This document shows positions 23,873 through 31,699 of a stretch of DNA of 64,000 nucleotides, piece by piece (position 1 is the first letter of the stretch; each line of letters starts with the position of its first letter). A program made the translations under genes and the position numbers. The notes below the pieces were generated by a model. It was not told the DNA's origin and did no database searches. It saw only the letters and a list, made by a program, of their open reading frames with translations. The stretch is from a virus: positions 1-64,000 of IMG/VR virus record IMGVR_UViG_3300010885_081999. One strand, 5' to 3'.

Positions 23873-24277
23873 TCATGTCGGAATTAGATCCACTCCTAGC
23901 GTGCACGTCTTGCTTTGTGGATCGAAGTCGAGGACCTTGGGTGACGCGACGTCGAAGAGGCCAAAGAGCTGAATGTCGTCGTCGCCGAGCGTGACGAAGC
24001 ACGTCTTACACTTCAAGAGTCCCGTGGTGAACTTCTTCATGATGCCGTATGCGTCTGCGGTCTTGACACGCAAGTCCACCTTGATCGATCCAGACGATTC
24101 CAGGGAAAATCCCACGGCGGCGCCTGAGACGTAGGTGTCTTCTTCCTCGCCCGAATTGAAGAGCATCGATACGACGAGGAAGGCATCCTCGTACGCCTTG
24201 ACGTTCTCTTCTAGTTCAGGAACGACGCCCTTCAAGGCGTCACTCATCAGCAGTCTATCTACCAGCGCTTCGTTCAT
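23873..24277 (-). CDS. Hypothetical protein, 134 aa
   Basis: An N-terminal helix (M-N-E-A-L-V-D-R-L-L-M-S-D-A-L) may be a divergent version of the shared tag. It is followed by alternating beta strands (G-A-A-V-G-F-S-L-E-S-S-G-S-I-K-V-D-L-R-V) and C-K-T-C in the middle. No family known. TATAGT lies 7 nt before the ATG inside the 3' end of the upstream gene, so it may have its own leaderless transcript. Confidence 0.55.
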   Translation of the reverse strand: MNEALVDRLLMSDALKGVVPELEENVKAYEDAFLVVSMLFNSGEEEDTYVSGAAVGFSLESSGSIKVDLRVKTADAYGIMKKFTTGLLKCKTCFVTLGDDDIQLFGLFDVASPKVLDFDPQSKTCTLGVDLIPT

Positions 24278-24641
24278 GCGAACGACTATACACTACGTCC
24301 TTGTATAGTTCATCCGCCCACTTTGCGTACTCTTTGTCGAGTTCGGTCACTTCGCCGATGTCCTTCGTCTGGAGGTTCAGCGTGACCGCCTCCTCGGTGA
24401 CGTGGATGGACGCATGATGCCCCACTTCAGCTTCGTGGTCGAGAAGCTGCTTCACGAAGTCATTTCTTTGCTCTTGCAATCTGAACGTGTAGGTCTTCTG
24501 AAGAGAACCGTCCTTCTTCGACCACTTGTTCACTGCGATGAGTGGAACGTCGGTCGCTTGCGGAATGACAGGCAGGCCGCCGAACGACATGGGTCGACGT
24601 GCCTTATCGAGAAATTCTTCGTGAAGACGTGTCAGCTTCAT
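24255..24641 (-). CDS. Pterin-4a-carbinolamine dehydratase-like protein
   Basis: 128 residues. The region from about residue 38 fits the PCD/DCoH family: W-x-K-K-x-G-S-L-Q-K-T-Y-T-F, V-G-H-H-A-S-I-H-V (the catalytic His pair), V-T-L-N-L-Q-T-K-D-I-G-E-V-T-E-L-D (the T-x-x-x-G-x-T-x-x-D end motif) and A-K-W-A-D-E-L. PCD recycles oxidised pterin cofactors. Marine T4-like phages are known to carry PCD genes. The N-terminal E-E-F-L-D-K-A resembles a T4 capsid-targeting peptide. Its 3' end overlaps the next gene by 23 nt. Confidence 0.7.
   Translation of the reverse strand: MKLTRLHEEFLDKARRPMSFGGLPVIPQATDVPLIAVNKWSKKDGSLQKTYTFRLQEQRNDFVKQLLDHEAEVGHHASIHVTEEAVTLNLQTKDIGEVTELDKEYAKWADELYKDVVYSRSHERSAGR
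24285..24290 (-). promoter_or_regulatory. -10 hexamer TATAGT within the PCD-like gene
   Basis: Minus-strand TATAGT, 7 nt, ATG 24277; intragenic. Confidence 0.4.
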
Positions 24642-24653
24642 TCGATGTCCTTG

Positions 24654-25406
24654 TCACAGTATGACTGCCCCGCCGACGACGGCCGCCTCAGTGAAAGACG
24701 AACCGTGAGTCCAGACCTTCTTGTTCCTGTCGACGACGCATGAGCCGCCCTTGAAACTGAGGTCTCTCTCCTTGCCTACTCTGTTGGACACTACGACGTT
24801 CGCAGAAGTCTCTTCTGCGAGTTCGACCCACGACGAATCAGGATAACCGTAATCGGAACCCCAATTGGTGAGAAGTGCTATCGTGTCGACAGACCCCTGC
24901 TTGTAGAAGCGTTGCTCCGATTTGTAGAATTTATACGTGTCCCTGTAGTTGTTCATCACGTCGCGGCAAATGAGCACGCCGAGGCGCCCAGCACGTGTGG
25001 TGACCACGGGATGCATCGATTCAGATGCCACGGACCAGAGGTTATCGGACCCCCACAAGTTGTGCTTCTGGCAGTTGGCGACGAGACCCGAGGGTCCGAC
25101 GACAGCAGCAGAGTTGTACAGCTTGCCTTCGCAGACTTCAACGTAGCCGAAGACGATGTGCGTGTTGAAGCGACGTGCGATGGGAAGGAAGGCTTCGGTC
25201 TGAAATCCTCCCTTCTGTTGTGCACAGTCGGCAGCCTCCCGCGAGTTCTCGAGGACGTAGCCGCTGGTGCACAGCTCTGGGAGGACCACCAGAGCTGCAC
25301 CTTTGCCTGCCGCCTCGAAAGCCATCTGTTGTGCAGTCTTCAAGTTGGCATACACGTCGTGTATCACCGGCTTGAACTGCACTGCTGCTACGATGGGTGT
25401 CTGCAT
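24654..25406 (-). CDS. Carbon-nitrogen hydrolase (nitrilase superfamily)
   Basis: 250 residues. The Glu-Lys-Cys triad is visible: V-V-L-P-E-L-C-T-S-G-Y (Glu), C-Q-K-H-N-L (Lys) and G-V-L-I-C-R-D (Cys). Members hydrolyse amides or nitriles (amidase, omega-amidase, N-carbamoyl hydrolase, NAD synthetase ammonia domain). Full length for the family. It is an auxiliary metabolic gene in a run of tagged proteins; the substrate is unknown. GGAG before the start gives coupling to the gene at 25410. Confidence 0.85.
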   Translation of the reverse strand: MQTPIVAAVQFKPVIHDVYANLKTAQQMAFEAAGKGAALVVLPELCTSGYVLENSREAADCAQQKGGFQTEAFLPIARRFNTHIVFGYVEVCEGKLYNSAAVVGPSGLVANCQKHNLWGSDNLWSVASESMHPVVTTRAGRLGVLICRDVMNNYRDTYKFYKSEQRFYKQGSVDTIALLTNWGSDYGYPDSSWVELAEETSANVVVSNRVGKERDLSFKGGSCVVDRNKKVWTHGSSFTEAAVVGGAVIL

Positions 25407-25409
25407 GAC

Positions 25410-26282
25410 TTACTCCAGGGGATCGATGACCTTTTGACCCGACTTGCGCGCCTTTGAGAGCGACTTGTCGAGGAACTCTCGGAAGCCGTCGAGGCCTGCG
25501 ACGATGTTCGGGTGGTCCTTCATCAACTGGACGTCCGCGGACGTGAGCTCACCGGACTTGCGAAGAAAGTCGATGTAGTCGTTCATCGCGGTGAGGGTGA
25601 GGATCTCTGCCTCGTCGGAATCCATCGTCATCACGAACTTCGCCTTCTCGAGTGCCCTCTGGACTGCCTGGCGGGCGCCTGGCACTCCTGCATATCCGAG
25701 CTCCTTTGCGATCTCTTCGAATGTCGCTTCCTCGTCGCTTGCCATCGTATAGCCGCGCTTCGTCGACTTGATCGCGCCTGTGCCCTTGCATGCCTTGCAG
25801 TCCTTGCCGTCAGGCATGATTCCTTCGCCCTCGCAGGCCTCACACTCTTGATAACCTGCACGAACGCCAGACCCGATGGATCCAGCGAGGCCTGCAGAAG
25901 CGAGGTCGTTGTAGGAAGCCTCTCGAAGCATCTTTCTCACAGCGAGACGGATCGTCTCTTCAACCTTCTTGTCCTTGTTCATCTCTTTGTCCTCTTCTTT
26001 CATGTCTTCGACGACGTCTGTGACGGCAGAGTAGAAAGATTCTGCGTCGTCGTCCGAAATGCTATCTATGAGGGTCGATAAAGCCGAACGAAGTTCCATT
26101 CGGTTTTTCGGCCTGAAGTTGGGATTGCCCGGATCTGTCTCTGCAGCAGAGGGATCCACGACAGGCGACACACCTACGGGAGCCGTCGATAGGTCTCCGG
26201 TCGACTGCCAACCCATGCCCGGCGTCGTGATCATCTCGCGGATGTATTCGCGGACGGCGATGTCGCTGACGACGAGCTTCAT
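25410..26282 (-). CDS. Tagged protein with DnaJ-type zinc finger and HTH-like segment
   Basis: 290 residues from ATG 26282. The leader M-K-L-V-V-S-D-I-A-V-R-E-Y-I-R-E-M is of the shared type. Around residue 160 two C-x-x-C-x-G-x-G repeats (C-E-A-C-E-G-E-G and C-K-A-C-K-G-T-G) form half of a DnaJ zinc-binding domain, used in chaperones for substrate binding. Then T-F-E-E-I-A-K-E-L-G-Y-A-G-V-P-G-A-R-Q is sigma-region-4/HTH-like. This combination, with a virion-type leader, is unusual; role unknown. Shares an ATGA overlap with the holin-like gene. Confidence 0.65.
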   Translation of the reverse strand: MKLVVSDIAVREYIREMITTPGMGWQSTGDLSTAPVGVSPVVDPSAAETDPGNPNFRPKNRMELRSALSTLIDSISDDDAESFYSAVTDVVEDMKEEDKEMNKDKKVEETIRLAVRKMLREASYNDLASAGLAGSIGSGVRAGYQECEACEGEGIMPDGKDCKACKGTGAIKSTKRGYTMASDEEATFEEIAKELGYAGVPGARQAVQRALEKAKFVMTMDSDEAEILTLTAMNDYIDFLRKSGELTSADVQLMKDHPNIVAGLDGFREFLDKSLSKARKSGQKVIDPLE

Positions 26283-26581
26283 TGACCTGCCGGTGCCTCG
26301 GGTGTCGGTGTCGATGCCTGAGGCGCATGTGCATCCGTGTGCTTGCGACCGAAGTAGAGCGCAAGGACGGGTGTGAGATAGGCCGCACAGACCGACGGGT
26401 CGAAGGGTCTGATTGAGAACGGACCGATCTTCTCGAAGATCGATGCGATATAGACGACCGTCGTCGTGACGAACGCCACCGTGGCGAAGGTCGCCGACAT
26501 CGAAGGCTTGCCATTCGTGCCTATGATCCATCCTCGCGAAGGCTCCTGCGACTTGATCGTTTTCTTGGACGATTCTGACAT
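26279..26581 (-). CDS. Two-TM small membrane protein, holin candidate
   Basis: 100 residues. Two hydrophobic segments, about 28-50 (S-A-T-F-A-T-V-A-F-V-T-T-T-V-V-Y-I) and 63-78 (A-A-Y-L-T-P-V-L-A-L-Y-F), then a charged Pro-rich tail. Size and two-TM topology suit a class II holin, and the two genes upstream also encode exported or membrane coiled-coil proteins. No endolysin is adjacent, so the lysis role is inferred only. Confidence 0.5.
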   Translation of the reverse strand: MSESSKKTIKSQEPSRGWIIGTNGKPSMSATFATVAFVTTTVVYIASIFEKIGPFSIRPFDPSVCAAYLTPVLALYFGRKHTDAHAPQASTPTPEAPAGQ

Positions 26582-26600
26582 GACTGTCCCCTTACCCAGC

Positions 26601-26607
26601 TAAATAG
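26601..26607 (-). promoter_or_regulatory. CTATTTA element before the holin-like gene
   Basis: A variant of the ATAnTTA motif on the minus strand, 19 nt before ATG 26581, with AAGGGG between. Confidence 0.35.
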
Positions 26608-26617
26608 GCAGTTGACT

Positions 26618-27148
26618 TCATTTAGTCGCTTGTGTTACCGCAAAAACGGTGAGCACGGTAACGATGACACCGGCTCCTGCACCGATTCCGAACCACAGAG
26701 TCCTGTCAGGTGCGCTGTCTTGCGCCTTCTTGAGTTCCGTCTCGAGCAGTTGAATCCTCTTCAAGTTGGCTTCGTTCGTCGCCTCCGCCCTTGACTTGTC
26801 AGAAGCATAGAGGATGTTGAGCTCGTTGTACTTGAAGTCCTTCTTCGCTTCCGAGCTCCTGACAGCTACTTCGACTTCGATCTGAGTCCTCTCCTTTGCA
26901 GTCGAGAGGTCCGTCGCGACGGAGGCCGCGGCCCTGGGAGAGAAGAGTATGCCAGGAAACGGAGCAGGCTGACCCTGCTTCAGTGGTGCGATCACGGCAG
27001 GGTCTTGAGGCGTCGTGGGAGCCTGTGGGTCGGGGCTCGCCGGAGTAGCTGTCGTCTCAGCGGGAGGCTTTGGAGGATCTGCCCACGAGATCGTTGACAG
27101 GGTCATTGAGGTCACGAGGATCGATGCTATTAGTCTTTTCATGGTCAT
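26618..27148 (-). CDS. Exported Pro-rich coiled-coil protein with C-terminal TM
   Basis: 176 residues. A signal peptide (M-T-M-K-R-L-I-A-S-I-L-V-T-S) ends at W-A-D, followed by a Pro/Thr/Ala linker (about 25-65), a charged coiled-coil (90-145) and a C-terminal hydrophobic segment (I-G-A-G-A-G-V-I-V-T-V-L-T-V-F). Its ATG overlaps the stop of the upstream spanin-like gene. Together they may bridge the envelope during lysis, in the manner of a spanin pair, although there is no lipobox. Confidence 0.5.
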   Translation of the reverse strand: MTMKRLIASILVTSMTLSTISWADPPKPPAETTATPASPDPQAPTTPQDPAVIAPLKQGQPAPFPGILFSPRAAASVATDLSTAKERTQIEVEVAVRSSEAKKDFKYNELNILYASDKSRAEATNEANLKRIQLLETELKKAQDSAPDRTLWFGIGAGAGVIVTVLTVFAVTQATK

Positions 27149-27549
27149 TTCTCCGGAACCACTAGGGGGAAACCCGTGACGTCGCTGAGCTGCTTCGCCA
27201 TGCCCACGGGATCGTCCTTGTACTTCTTGACGAGCTGATTCACCTGTTCGGTCTTCCTGTCCTCCAGCTTCTTGATCTTCTCGTCGTAGTTCTTCTTTGC
27301 GTTGTTGAGGTCCGTCTCGAGCTTCTGGTAGTTCTCCTCGTGCGCCTTGCGCTCCTTGTCCTGGGCGTCCTTGAGCTTCTTCATCTCTTCGTCGTTGATG
27401 GTTTGTTGTTTCTGAAGCTGCGTGACGAGGTCGGACTTCTGACGAGACAGGAGGACATAGCCTGCGACGCAGGCGGCGAGGACGAGAAGCATGGGCACGA
27501 CGTGGGGTTTCACGTAGCCCCACAGTTTATTCAGGAATAGCAGAATCAT
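27145..27549 (-). CDS. Rz-like (i-spanin type) membrane coiled-coil protein
   Basis: 134 residues. One N-terminal TM (V-V-P-M-L-L-V-L-A-A-C-V-A-G-Y-V-L-L) and then a Lys/Glu coiled-coil to about residue 110. Length and layout match inner-membrane spanins (lambda Rz). It is coupled to an exported coiled-coil gene and close to a holin-like gene. Structure supports this; sequence homology cannot be shown here. Confidence 0.5.
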   Translation of the reverse strand: MILLFLNKLWGYVKPHVVPMLLVLAACVAGYVLLSRQKSDLVTQLQKQQTINDEEMKKLKDAQDKERKAHEENYQKLETDLNNAKKNYDEKIKKLEDRKTEQVNQLVKKYKDDPVGMAKQLSDVTGFPLVVPEK

Positions 27550-27556
27550 GATAACC

Positions 27557-27859
27557 TCAGTTTGGTTTCTCTGATTTTTCTCTTCGCATCCCAGGAAGGT
27601 CCACGTCAGATTCTGAAGACTTCAGGTGACGCAGTATGACTTCCTGCGCTGCGAAGAGCTCGTTGATGGCCGTGTTGTGGCTGTACACGGTCACGGTGAG
27701 GAGCGACACTGTCTTTGCGAGGTTCTTGAACTCGTCTGCGAGGAGCTTCACCGATCCTGCAAGCATGTTGACGTCGTCAGGAAGCTCGACGCTTTTCTTG
27801 ACGATCGAGGTCAAGAGCGCGAACATGCCGCTTTCATTCTTCGGTGTTGTCTTTTCCAT
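27557..27859 (-). CDS. Hypothetical protein, 100 aa, helical
   Basis: The ATG at 27859 is used; a longer frame overlaps the previous gene further. A mostly helical sequence with heptad-like hydrophobics (M-L-A-G-S-V-K-L-L-A-D-E-F, V-S-L-L-T-V-T-V) suggests an oligomeric coiled-coil. Basic tail. No family recognised. Overlaps the 3' end of the RHH-like gene by 26 nt. Confidence 0.5.
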   Translation of the reverse strand: MEKTTPKNESGMFALLTSIVKKSVELPDDVNMLAGSVKLLADEFKNLAKTVSLLTVTVYSHNTAINELFAAQEVILRHLKSSESDVDLPGMRREKSEKPN

Positions 27860-28148
27860 CTTCGGTGCCTTCCAACAGATTGTACAACGTCTCGCTGTCG
27901 AGTTCACCGATGTGAAGGTGACGATTCCTGTTCGTCTTCTCTAGCGTGGCGATCAGCTTCTTCTTTGCCACTCTCTGGAGGAGACGCTCTGCCTTTGGAC
28001 TCTCAGACAACACCATGTCGGCAGCCTCCTGAAAGAGATCCTGCATGGTAATGCCGTACCTGAAGAGCTTCTCTCTGAGGGCGGCATGAGACTCCTTCGT
28101 CAATTTCACGTGAACACTCTTCCTTCCGAAGAAGAGGTCGTGTCTCAT
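27834..28148 (-). CDS. RHH-like DNA-binding protein
   Basis: 104 residues. After a basic start, S-V-H-V-K-L-T-K-E-S-H-A-A-L-R-E-K-L (strand then helix) followed by a second helix resembles a ribbon-helix-helix repressor fold. The remaining Lys/Arg-rich region could also contact nucleic acid. GGAGGCGG lies before the start. It may be a regulator or a DNA-condensing protein. Confidence 0.5.
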   Translation of the reverse strand: MRHDLFFGRKSVHVKLTKESHAALREKLFRYGITMQDLFQEAADMVLSESPKAERLLQRVAKKKLIATLEKTNRNRHLHIGELDSETLYNLLEGTEDGKDNTEE

Positions 28149-28720
28149 GCACCGCCTCCGCCGGCTGGGCCTGCGGCCGCGGCCTTCGGTGCCTGGAACT
28201 CCGTCTCGTCTTCCTTCTCAGACTGCGAGACTCCGATCTCGACGCCGTAGGACTCGAGTAGTTCCTCCTTGAACGTCTCCACTGCAGACTTGTCGTAGTT
28301 CTTTGCGAGGTAATTGGACGCCCTGCGGAGGATCGTGTTGCGGATCTCGAGGAGGTTGTCGTAGTTGTCGACGAGGCGCATCACGTCAGTGACGAAAGAT
28401 CCGACGTCGATGTCGTCGGAGGAGAGCTTCTCTGGCTCTGCGTCCTCCTTCTCCTCGTCTCCCTTCTCTTCGTCTTTGTCGTCCTCTTTCTCGTCTTCTT
28501 CCTCGTCAGCCTCGACGAGGAATCTCCTCGTCATCATACGAAAGTTGAGGCCTTCGTTCTTCGCATTCTTTGCCTCTGCCTCGTACTCCGACAGATACTT
28601 GTCGATCTGAGCATCGAGAGAGTCCTCACCCTTCTCTTTCTCAGGCTCAGCAGCCTCGACGATTCTTGAGGTGCTTCCTCTTCGAAGGGATCGAGCCAGC
28701 TCCTTCAGCAGGGAAGTCAT
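28145..28720 (-). CDS. Acidic scaffold-like tagged protein
   Basis: 191 residues from ATG 28720, which overlaps the superoxide dismutase stop. The N-terminus has S-L-L-K-E-L-A-R-S-L-R-R, then S-R-I-V-E-A, and later R-F-L-V-E-A: two (I/L)-V-E-A sites that match T4 prohead protease specificity. A long Glu/Asp/Lys block (residues 72-100) and an Ala/Gly tail complete it. Prohead core or internal protein is the best guess. Confidence 0.55.
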   Translation of the reverse strand: MTSLLKELARSLRRGSTSRIVEAAEPEKEKGEDSLDAQIDKYLSEYEAEAKNAKNEGLNFRMMTRRFLVEADEEEDEKEDDKDEEKGDEEKEDAEPEKLSSDDIDVGSFVTDVMRLVDNYDNLLEIRNTILRRASNYLAKNYDKSAVETFKEELLESYGVEIGVSQSEKEDETEFQAPKAAAAGPAGGGGA

Positions 28721-29457
28721 CACTTCACCACCTGGGCCATCGCTTCTGCCTTCTTGAAGCGGTCCTCAATGACCGACCAGTTGAACTCTCTCATCTGCGA
28801 AATGAGGTAGGACTTGGGATCATTGAGATAGTCCTTGTAGTACGCGTGCTCCCACATGTCGACGACGACGAGGGGATAGAAGCCCATCGGGACGCTGCCT
28901 GCATGGTCGTCTATCATGAAGTTGACGTACTTCTTCAGGAAGAGGTGGTAGCCACAGACTGCCCAACCGCCACGTGATGCGAGGGCACACGCCATGAAAT
29001 CCCTCTGCCAGTCGTCGAACGTCCCGAAGTCACGCTGTAGCCTGAGGAAGGCGAGAGAATCCATCACCACCTCGCTGTGCGGATCGAAGCAGTTTGCGAA
29101 GTACAGCTCGTGGAGCCACACGGCGTTGAGGTTCCACGTCTCGTCGAGCTTCAGCGTCCTAAACTGAGAGTGGCGATGATTGACGTCCGATCTCTCTGCA
29201 GTGTCGAGCTCCGCCGACACCTTGTTGAGGGACTCGACGTAGTTCTTGTACTTCTCGATGTGCGCTGACTTCGTCTTCTGGGAGACGAATTCCGAGACCT
29301 GCTTGAACTGCTTCGGCTCGGCAACGTATGACTCGTTCAAAGACTCGTCGGAGGGTAGCTTCGCAGTCTCCTTGACGAGATGTGACTGGATGGTTCTCTT
29401 GATGATACCGTCGACGTCGATGCCGGCGAGAGGATGCTTCTTGTCAATCGATTTCAT
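28720..29457 (-). CDS. Fe/Mn superoxide dismutase family protein
   Basis: 245 residues. C-terminal hallmark D-M-W-E-H-A-Y-Y-K-D-Y supplies the Asp and His metal ligands, W-L-H-E-L-Y-F-A-N-C supplies the second His, and A-H-I-E-K-Y-K-N-Y-V-E-S-L-N resembles the first-helix His region, although the spacing is one residue short. An extra N-terminal region of about 55 residues is not found in cellular enzymes. It may be a true dismutase or a structural protein with this fold. Shine-Dalgarno GGAG before the start. It lies among virion-type genes. Confidence 0.75.
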   Translation of the reverse strand: MKSIDKKHPLAGIDVDGIIKRTIQSHLVKETAKLPSDESLNESYVAEPKQFKQVSEFVSQKTKSAHIEKYKNYVESLNKVSAELDTAERSDVNHRHSQFRTLKLDETWNLNAVWLHELYFANCFDPHSEVVMDSLAFLRLQRDFGTFDDWQRDFMACALASRGGWAVCGYHLFLKKYVNFMIDDHAGSVPMGFYPLVVVDMWEHAYYKDYLNDPKSYLISQMREFNWSVIEDRFKKAEAMAQVVK

Positions 29458-29725
29458 AGTTCTTCTCCAGGTCTTCTTTGTTCACGAGAAACTGCTTTCC
29501 TTCGGGCGTCTTCAGGATCACGTCGCGAGGGCCGACAGACATGACGGTGTAGAGAAACTGCGTTTTCTTGTGGCGCAGCTTCAGGTCTGTATCGATCAGC
29601 GTCTTTTCCTCGCCGTCGACCTTGCCCTTCATGACAGCGTCAACTGTTTCCGAGAGGGCAGCAACCTTTGCGTTCCATTCCTCTCTCATGATTCGTATGA
29701 TGTCGGCCTCTTCGAGTTTTTTCAT
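29444..29725 (-). CDS. Small tagged protein with SH3-like C-terminus
   Basis: 93 residues. N-terminus M-K-K-L-E-E-A-D-I-I-R-I-M-R-E-E-W resembles the shared leader (I-M-R-E). The C-terminal part (F-L-Y-T-V-M-S-V-G-P-R-D-V-I-L-K) is a small beta-barrel. Overlaps the start of the dismutase gene by 14 nt. Function unknown. Confidence 0.55.
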   Translation of the reverse strand: MKKLEEADIIRIMREEWNAKVAALSETVDAVMKGKVDGEEKTLIDTDLKLRHKKTQFLYTVMSVGPRDVILKTPEGKQFLVNKEDLEKNYEID

Positions 29726-29727
29726 GG

Positions 29728-30153
29728 CTAACCTGTAAATATCACGTCGGCGTATCTATTGACGACTACGTCACAAGATTGGAGGATCTTGATGCCGTTG
29801 AGATCCCTGTACTCTTCGTCATAGACGACCTCTGAGATGTCGGCATTCACGATAAGCTTTGCGCACTGCACGCAAGGTGAGTGCGTGAGGTACATGATCT
29901 TCTTGCGATTGAAGTTGTAGTCACACTTGACGAGTGCATTCACTTCAGCATGTATGAAACCACTCTGTCCTGGGTCCGCCGAATCGGGAACGTTAGGTCC
30001 TCCCCTGTAGTTTCCGTTGTATCCCAGTGAGAGGAGACGAGTGTTGTCGTCTGAGACGACGATCGCTCCCACCTTGAGACGAGGATCGTAGGACCTCTCG
30101 GCCACGGTTCGAGCGATCGACATCCAGGATTCGTGCCAGGACGGTCTACGCAT
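29728..30153 (-). CDS. dCMP deaminase
   Basis: 141 residues from ATG 30153. The zinc-binding cytidine deaminase motifs are H-A-E-V-N-A with the catalytic Glu and S-P-C-V-Q-C with two Cys ligands. G-Y-N-G near the start of the domain and the length match phage dCMP deaminases, which turn dCMP into dUMP for thymidylate synthesis. The gene is directly downstream of thymidine kinase (1-nt gap), forming a pyrimidine pair. Confidence 0.88.
   Translation of the reverse strand: MRRPSWHESWMSIARTVAERSYDPRLKVGAIVVSDDNTRLLSLGYNGNYRGGPNVPDSADPGQSGFIHAEVNALVKCDYNFNRKKIMYLTHSPCVQCAKLIVNADISEVVYDEEYRDLNGIKILQSCDVVVNRYADVIFTG
29736..29742 (-). promoter_or_regulatory. ATATTTA element before 29725
   Basis: Minus-strand ATATTTA in the last codons of the dCMP deaminase gene, 10 nt before ATG 29725. 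Confidence 0.45.
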
Positions 30154-30154
30154 G

Positions 30155-30733
30155 TCAGTTCTCGTGGATCTTAGGACGCAGGTCGATCGAGATGTGATGC
30201 GAGTAGCATCTCGGCTCATAGAGCTCTGCACCTCCCACCTCGATCTCTTCGCCGTTTGTCTGCTTCTTGTGTGTGTAGTGGGCGTCCCTGCCGCAGACTG
30301 TGCACACAGCAGTGCATTTCTCGACGTGAGTCGACCACACGAGCATCTTCTCGATCTCGTGAAAAGGCTTGCCCGAGTAAGACATTTCGAGCGAGGAGAC
30401 GACGATGGTGAAACCGCTCTTGTAGAGCCAGATGAGGGACTCTGCGATGCCTGGAATCATGAAGGCCTCGTCGACCGCGATGACGTGAGGATTCTCGTCG
30501 AGGTTCGTGAGATGCTCGAGGATGTCCGCACCCGACTTGATGCACACAGCGGGAACCTTCCAGCCACCGTGGGTGACGACCTCACTAGGACTGTATCTGT
30601 CGTCGATCAGCGGCTTGAAGACGACGACTTTCTTGTGTTGATACTTGTATTTCTCGAGAGTTGAAAGGAGTCGCGACGTCTTCGACCCAAACATCGGCCC
30701 AGTGTAAACGATGAACTCAGGATTGCTCAACAT
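30155..30733 (-). CDS. tdk: Thymidine kinase
   Basis: 192 residues. P-loop G-P-M-F-G-S-K-T, Walker B-like V-D-E-A-F-M, and the C-terminal zinc site with C-x-x-C (C-T-V-C-G-R) and C-Y-S-H identify the type II thymidine kinase family. It phosphorylates thymidine or deoxyuridine to the monophosphate. GAGG lies 9 nt before the start. Full family length. Confidence 0.92.
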   Translation of the reverse strand: MLSNPEFIVYTGPMFGSKTSRLLSTLEKYKYQHKKVVVFKPLIDDRYSPSEVVTHGGWKVPAVCIKSGADILEHLTNLDENPHVIAVDEAFMIPGIAESLIWLYKSGFTIVVSSLEMSYSGKPFHEIEKMLVWSTHVEKCTAVCTVCGRDAHYTHKKQTNGEEIEVGGAELYEPRCYSHHISIDLRPKIHEN

Positions 30734-30742
30734 TCTCTTACC

Positions 30743-31699
30743 TCACATGTCCTTGATCTTGTCCCAAGACTTCTCATACCACTCGATGGTTCGATCGAGT
30801 CCGTCCCAAAACCGAACAAGCGGAACGTAACCGAGAACCGCTGTGGTCTTCGATATGTCTGCCTGTGTGTGCATCACGTCTCCAGCACGCCACGGAGCTG
30901 TGTGGTGCTGGGCATAAGGATAGACTTCCTGGAGTTTTCCGAGCACCTCTGCGTTTGATGTCCTGTCGCCGCAGGCCACGTTGAGAGGTTCTGCGGCCAA
31001 TGGACCGACGTGCTCGACTGCTCTCATGCAAGCATCGACGACGTTGTCGACGTAGCACATGTCCCGTGTCTGCGAGCCGTCTCCGTCCGATCGCATGGAG
31101 TCGCCCTTCTTGATCGCAGTCAACCATGCCGAGACCGCGGTCGAATAAGGCGAATTTCCTAGCTGATTGGGTCCGAAGACGTTGAAGAAGCGAAGGGCGA
31201 CGGAATCAAGACCGTAGAGGTTGTAGTAGACCTTCATGTAGTCTTCGATGATCGACTTCTGGAGTGCGTAAGGTGACTTTGGATCCTTGGGATACGTCGT
31301 CGGAGTCGGCATGAAGTCTGCACCGCCATATACAGAACTCGATGATGCGAAGACGAACCGTCTCGCGTTGCCGCGGCAGGCCTGCATGAGGCGCAACGTC
31401 TTCGTCACATTCGTCTCGTGTGTCTCAAGAGGAAACTCCACGGAATAGCTCACACGAGGCACAGCGGCCAAGTGAACGACGGCGTCGAATTGCCCTGAGA
31501 CGACAGCATGAAGCACGTTCGGTGCCGAGAAGTCGCTTACCAGGAAGTTGTCTGATTCGACGAATCGAGAGTCGAGAAACTCTTCGTGGCCGTTGCTCAT
31601 GTCGTCCACGCCGAAGACATCCCAGCCTGATTCGAGGCATTTCTTCGTCAGGTTGCTGCCGATGAATCCCGCAGCACCTGTGATGAGAACCTTAGTCAT
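30743..31699 (-). CDS. NAD-dependent sugar epimerase/dehydratase
   Basis: 318 residues. Rossmann G-A-A-G-F-I-G at the N-terminus, A-S-S-S-V-Y and catalytic S-P-Y-A-L-Q-K (Y-x-x-x-K), then F-F-N-V-F-G-P, all typical of GalE/WbpP-like extended short-chain dehydrogenases acting on UDP-sugars. One of three such genes in the window. TATAAT is exactly 6 nt before ATG, centred in a perfect 9-nt inverted repeat, with no Shine-Dalgarno. Confidence 0.85.
   Translation of the reverse strand: MTKVLITGAAGFIGSNLTKKCLESGWDVFGVDDMSNGHEEFLDSRFVESDNFLVSDFSAPNVLHAVVSGQFDAVVHLAAVPRVSYSVEFPLETHETNVTKTLRLMQACRGNARRFVFASSSSVYGGADFMPTPTTYPKDPKSPYALQKSIIEDYMKVYYNLYGLDSVALRFFNVFGPNQLGNSPYSTAVSAWLTAIKKGDSMRSDGDGSQTRDMCYVDNVVDACMRAVEHVGPLAAEPLNVACGDRTSNAEVLGKLQEVYPYAQHHTAPWRAGDVMHTQADISKTTAVLGYVPLVRFWDGLDRTIEWYEKSWDKIKDM

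Noticed and set aside
26283-26531. N-terminal extension of the 25410 protein
   Set aside because: It is an Arg/His-rich shadow of the holin-like gene; the ATG at 26282 gives the conserved leader.
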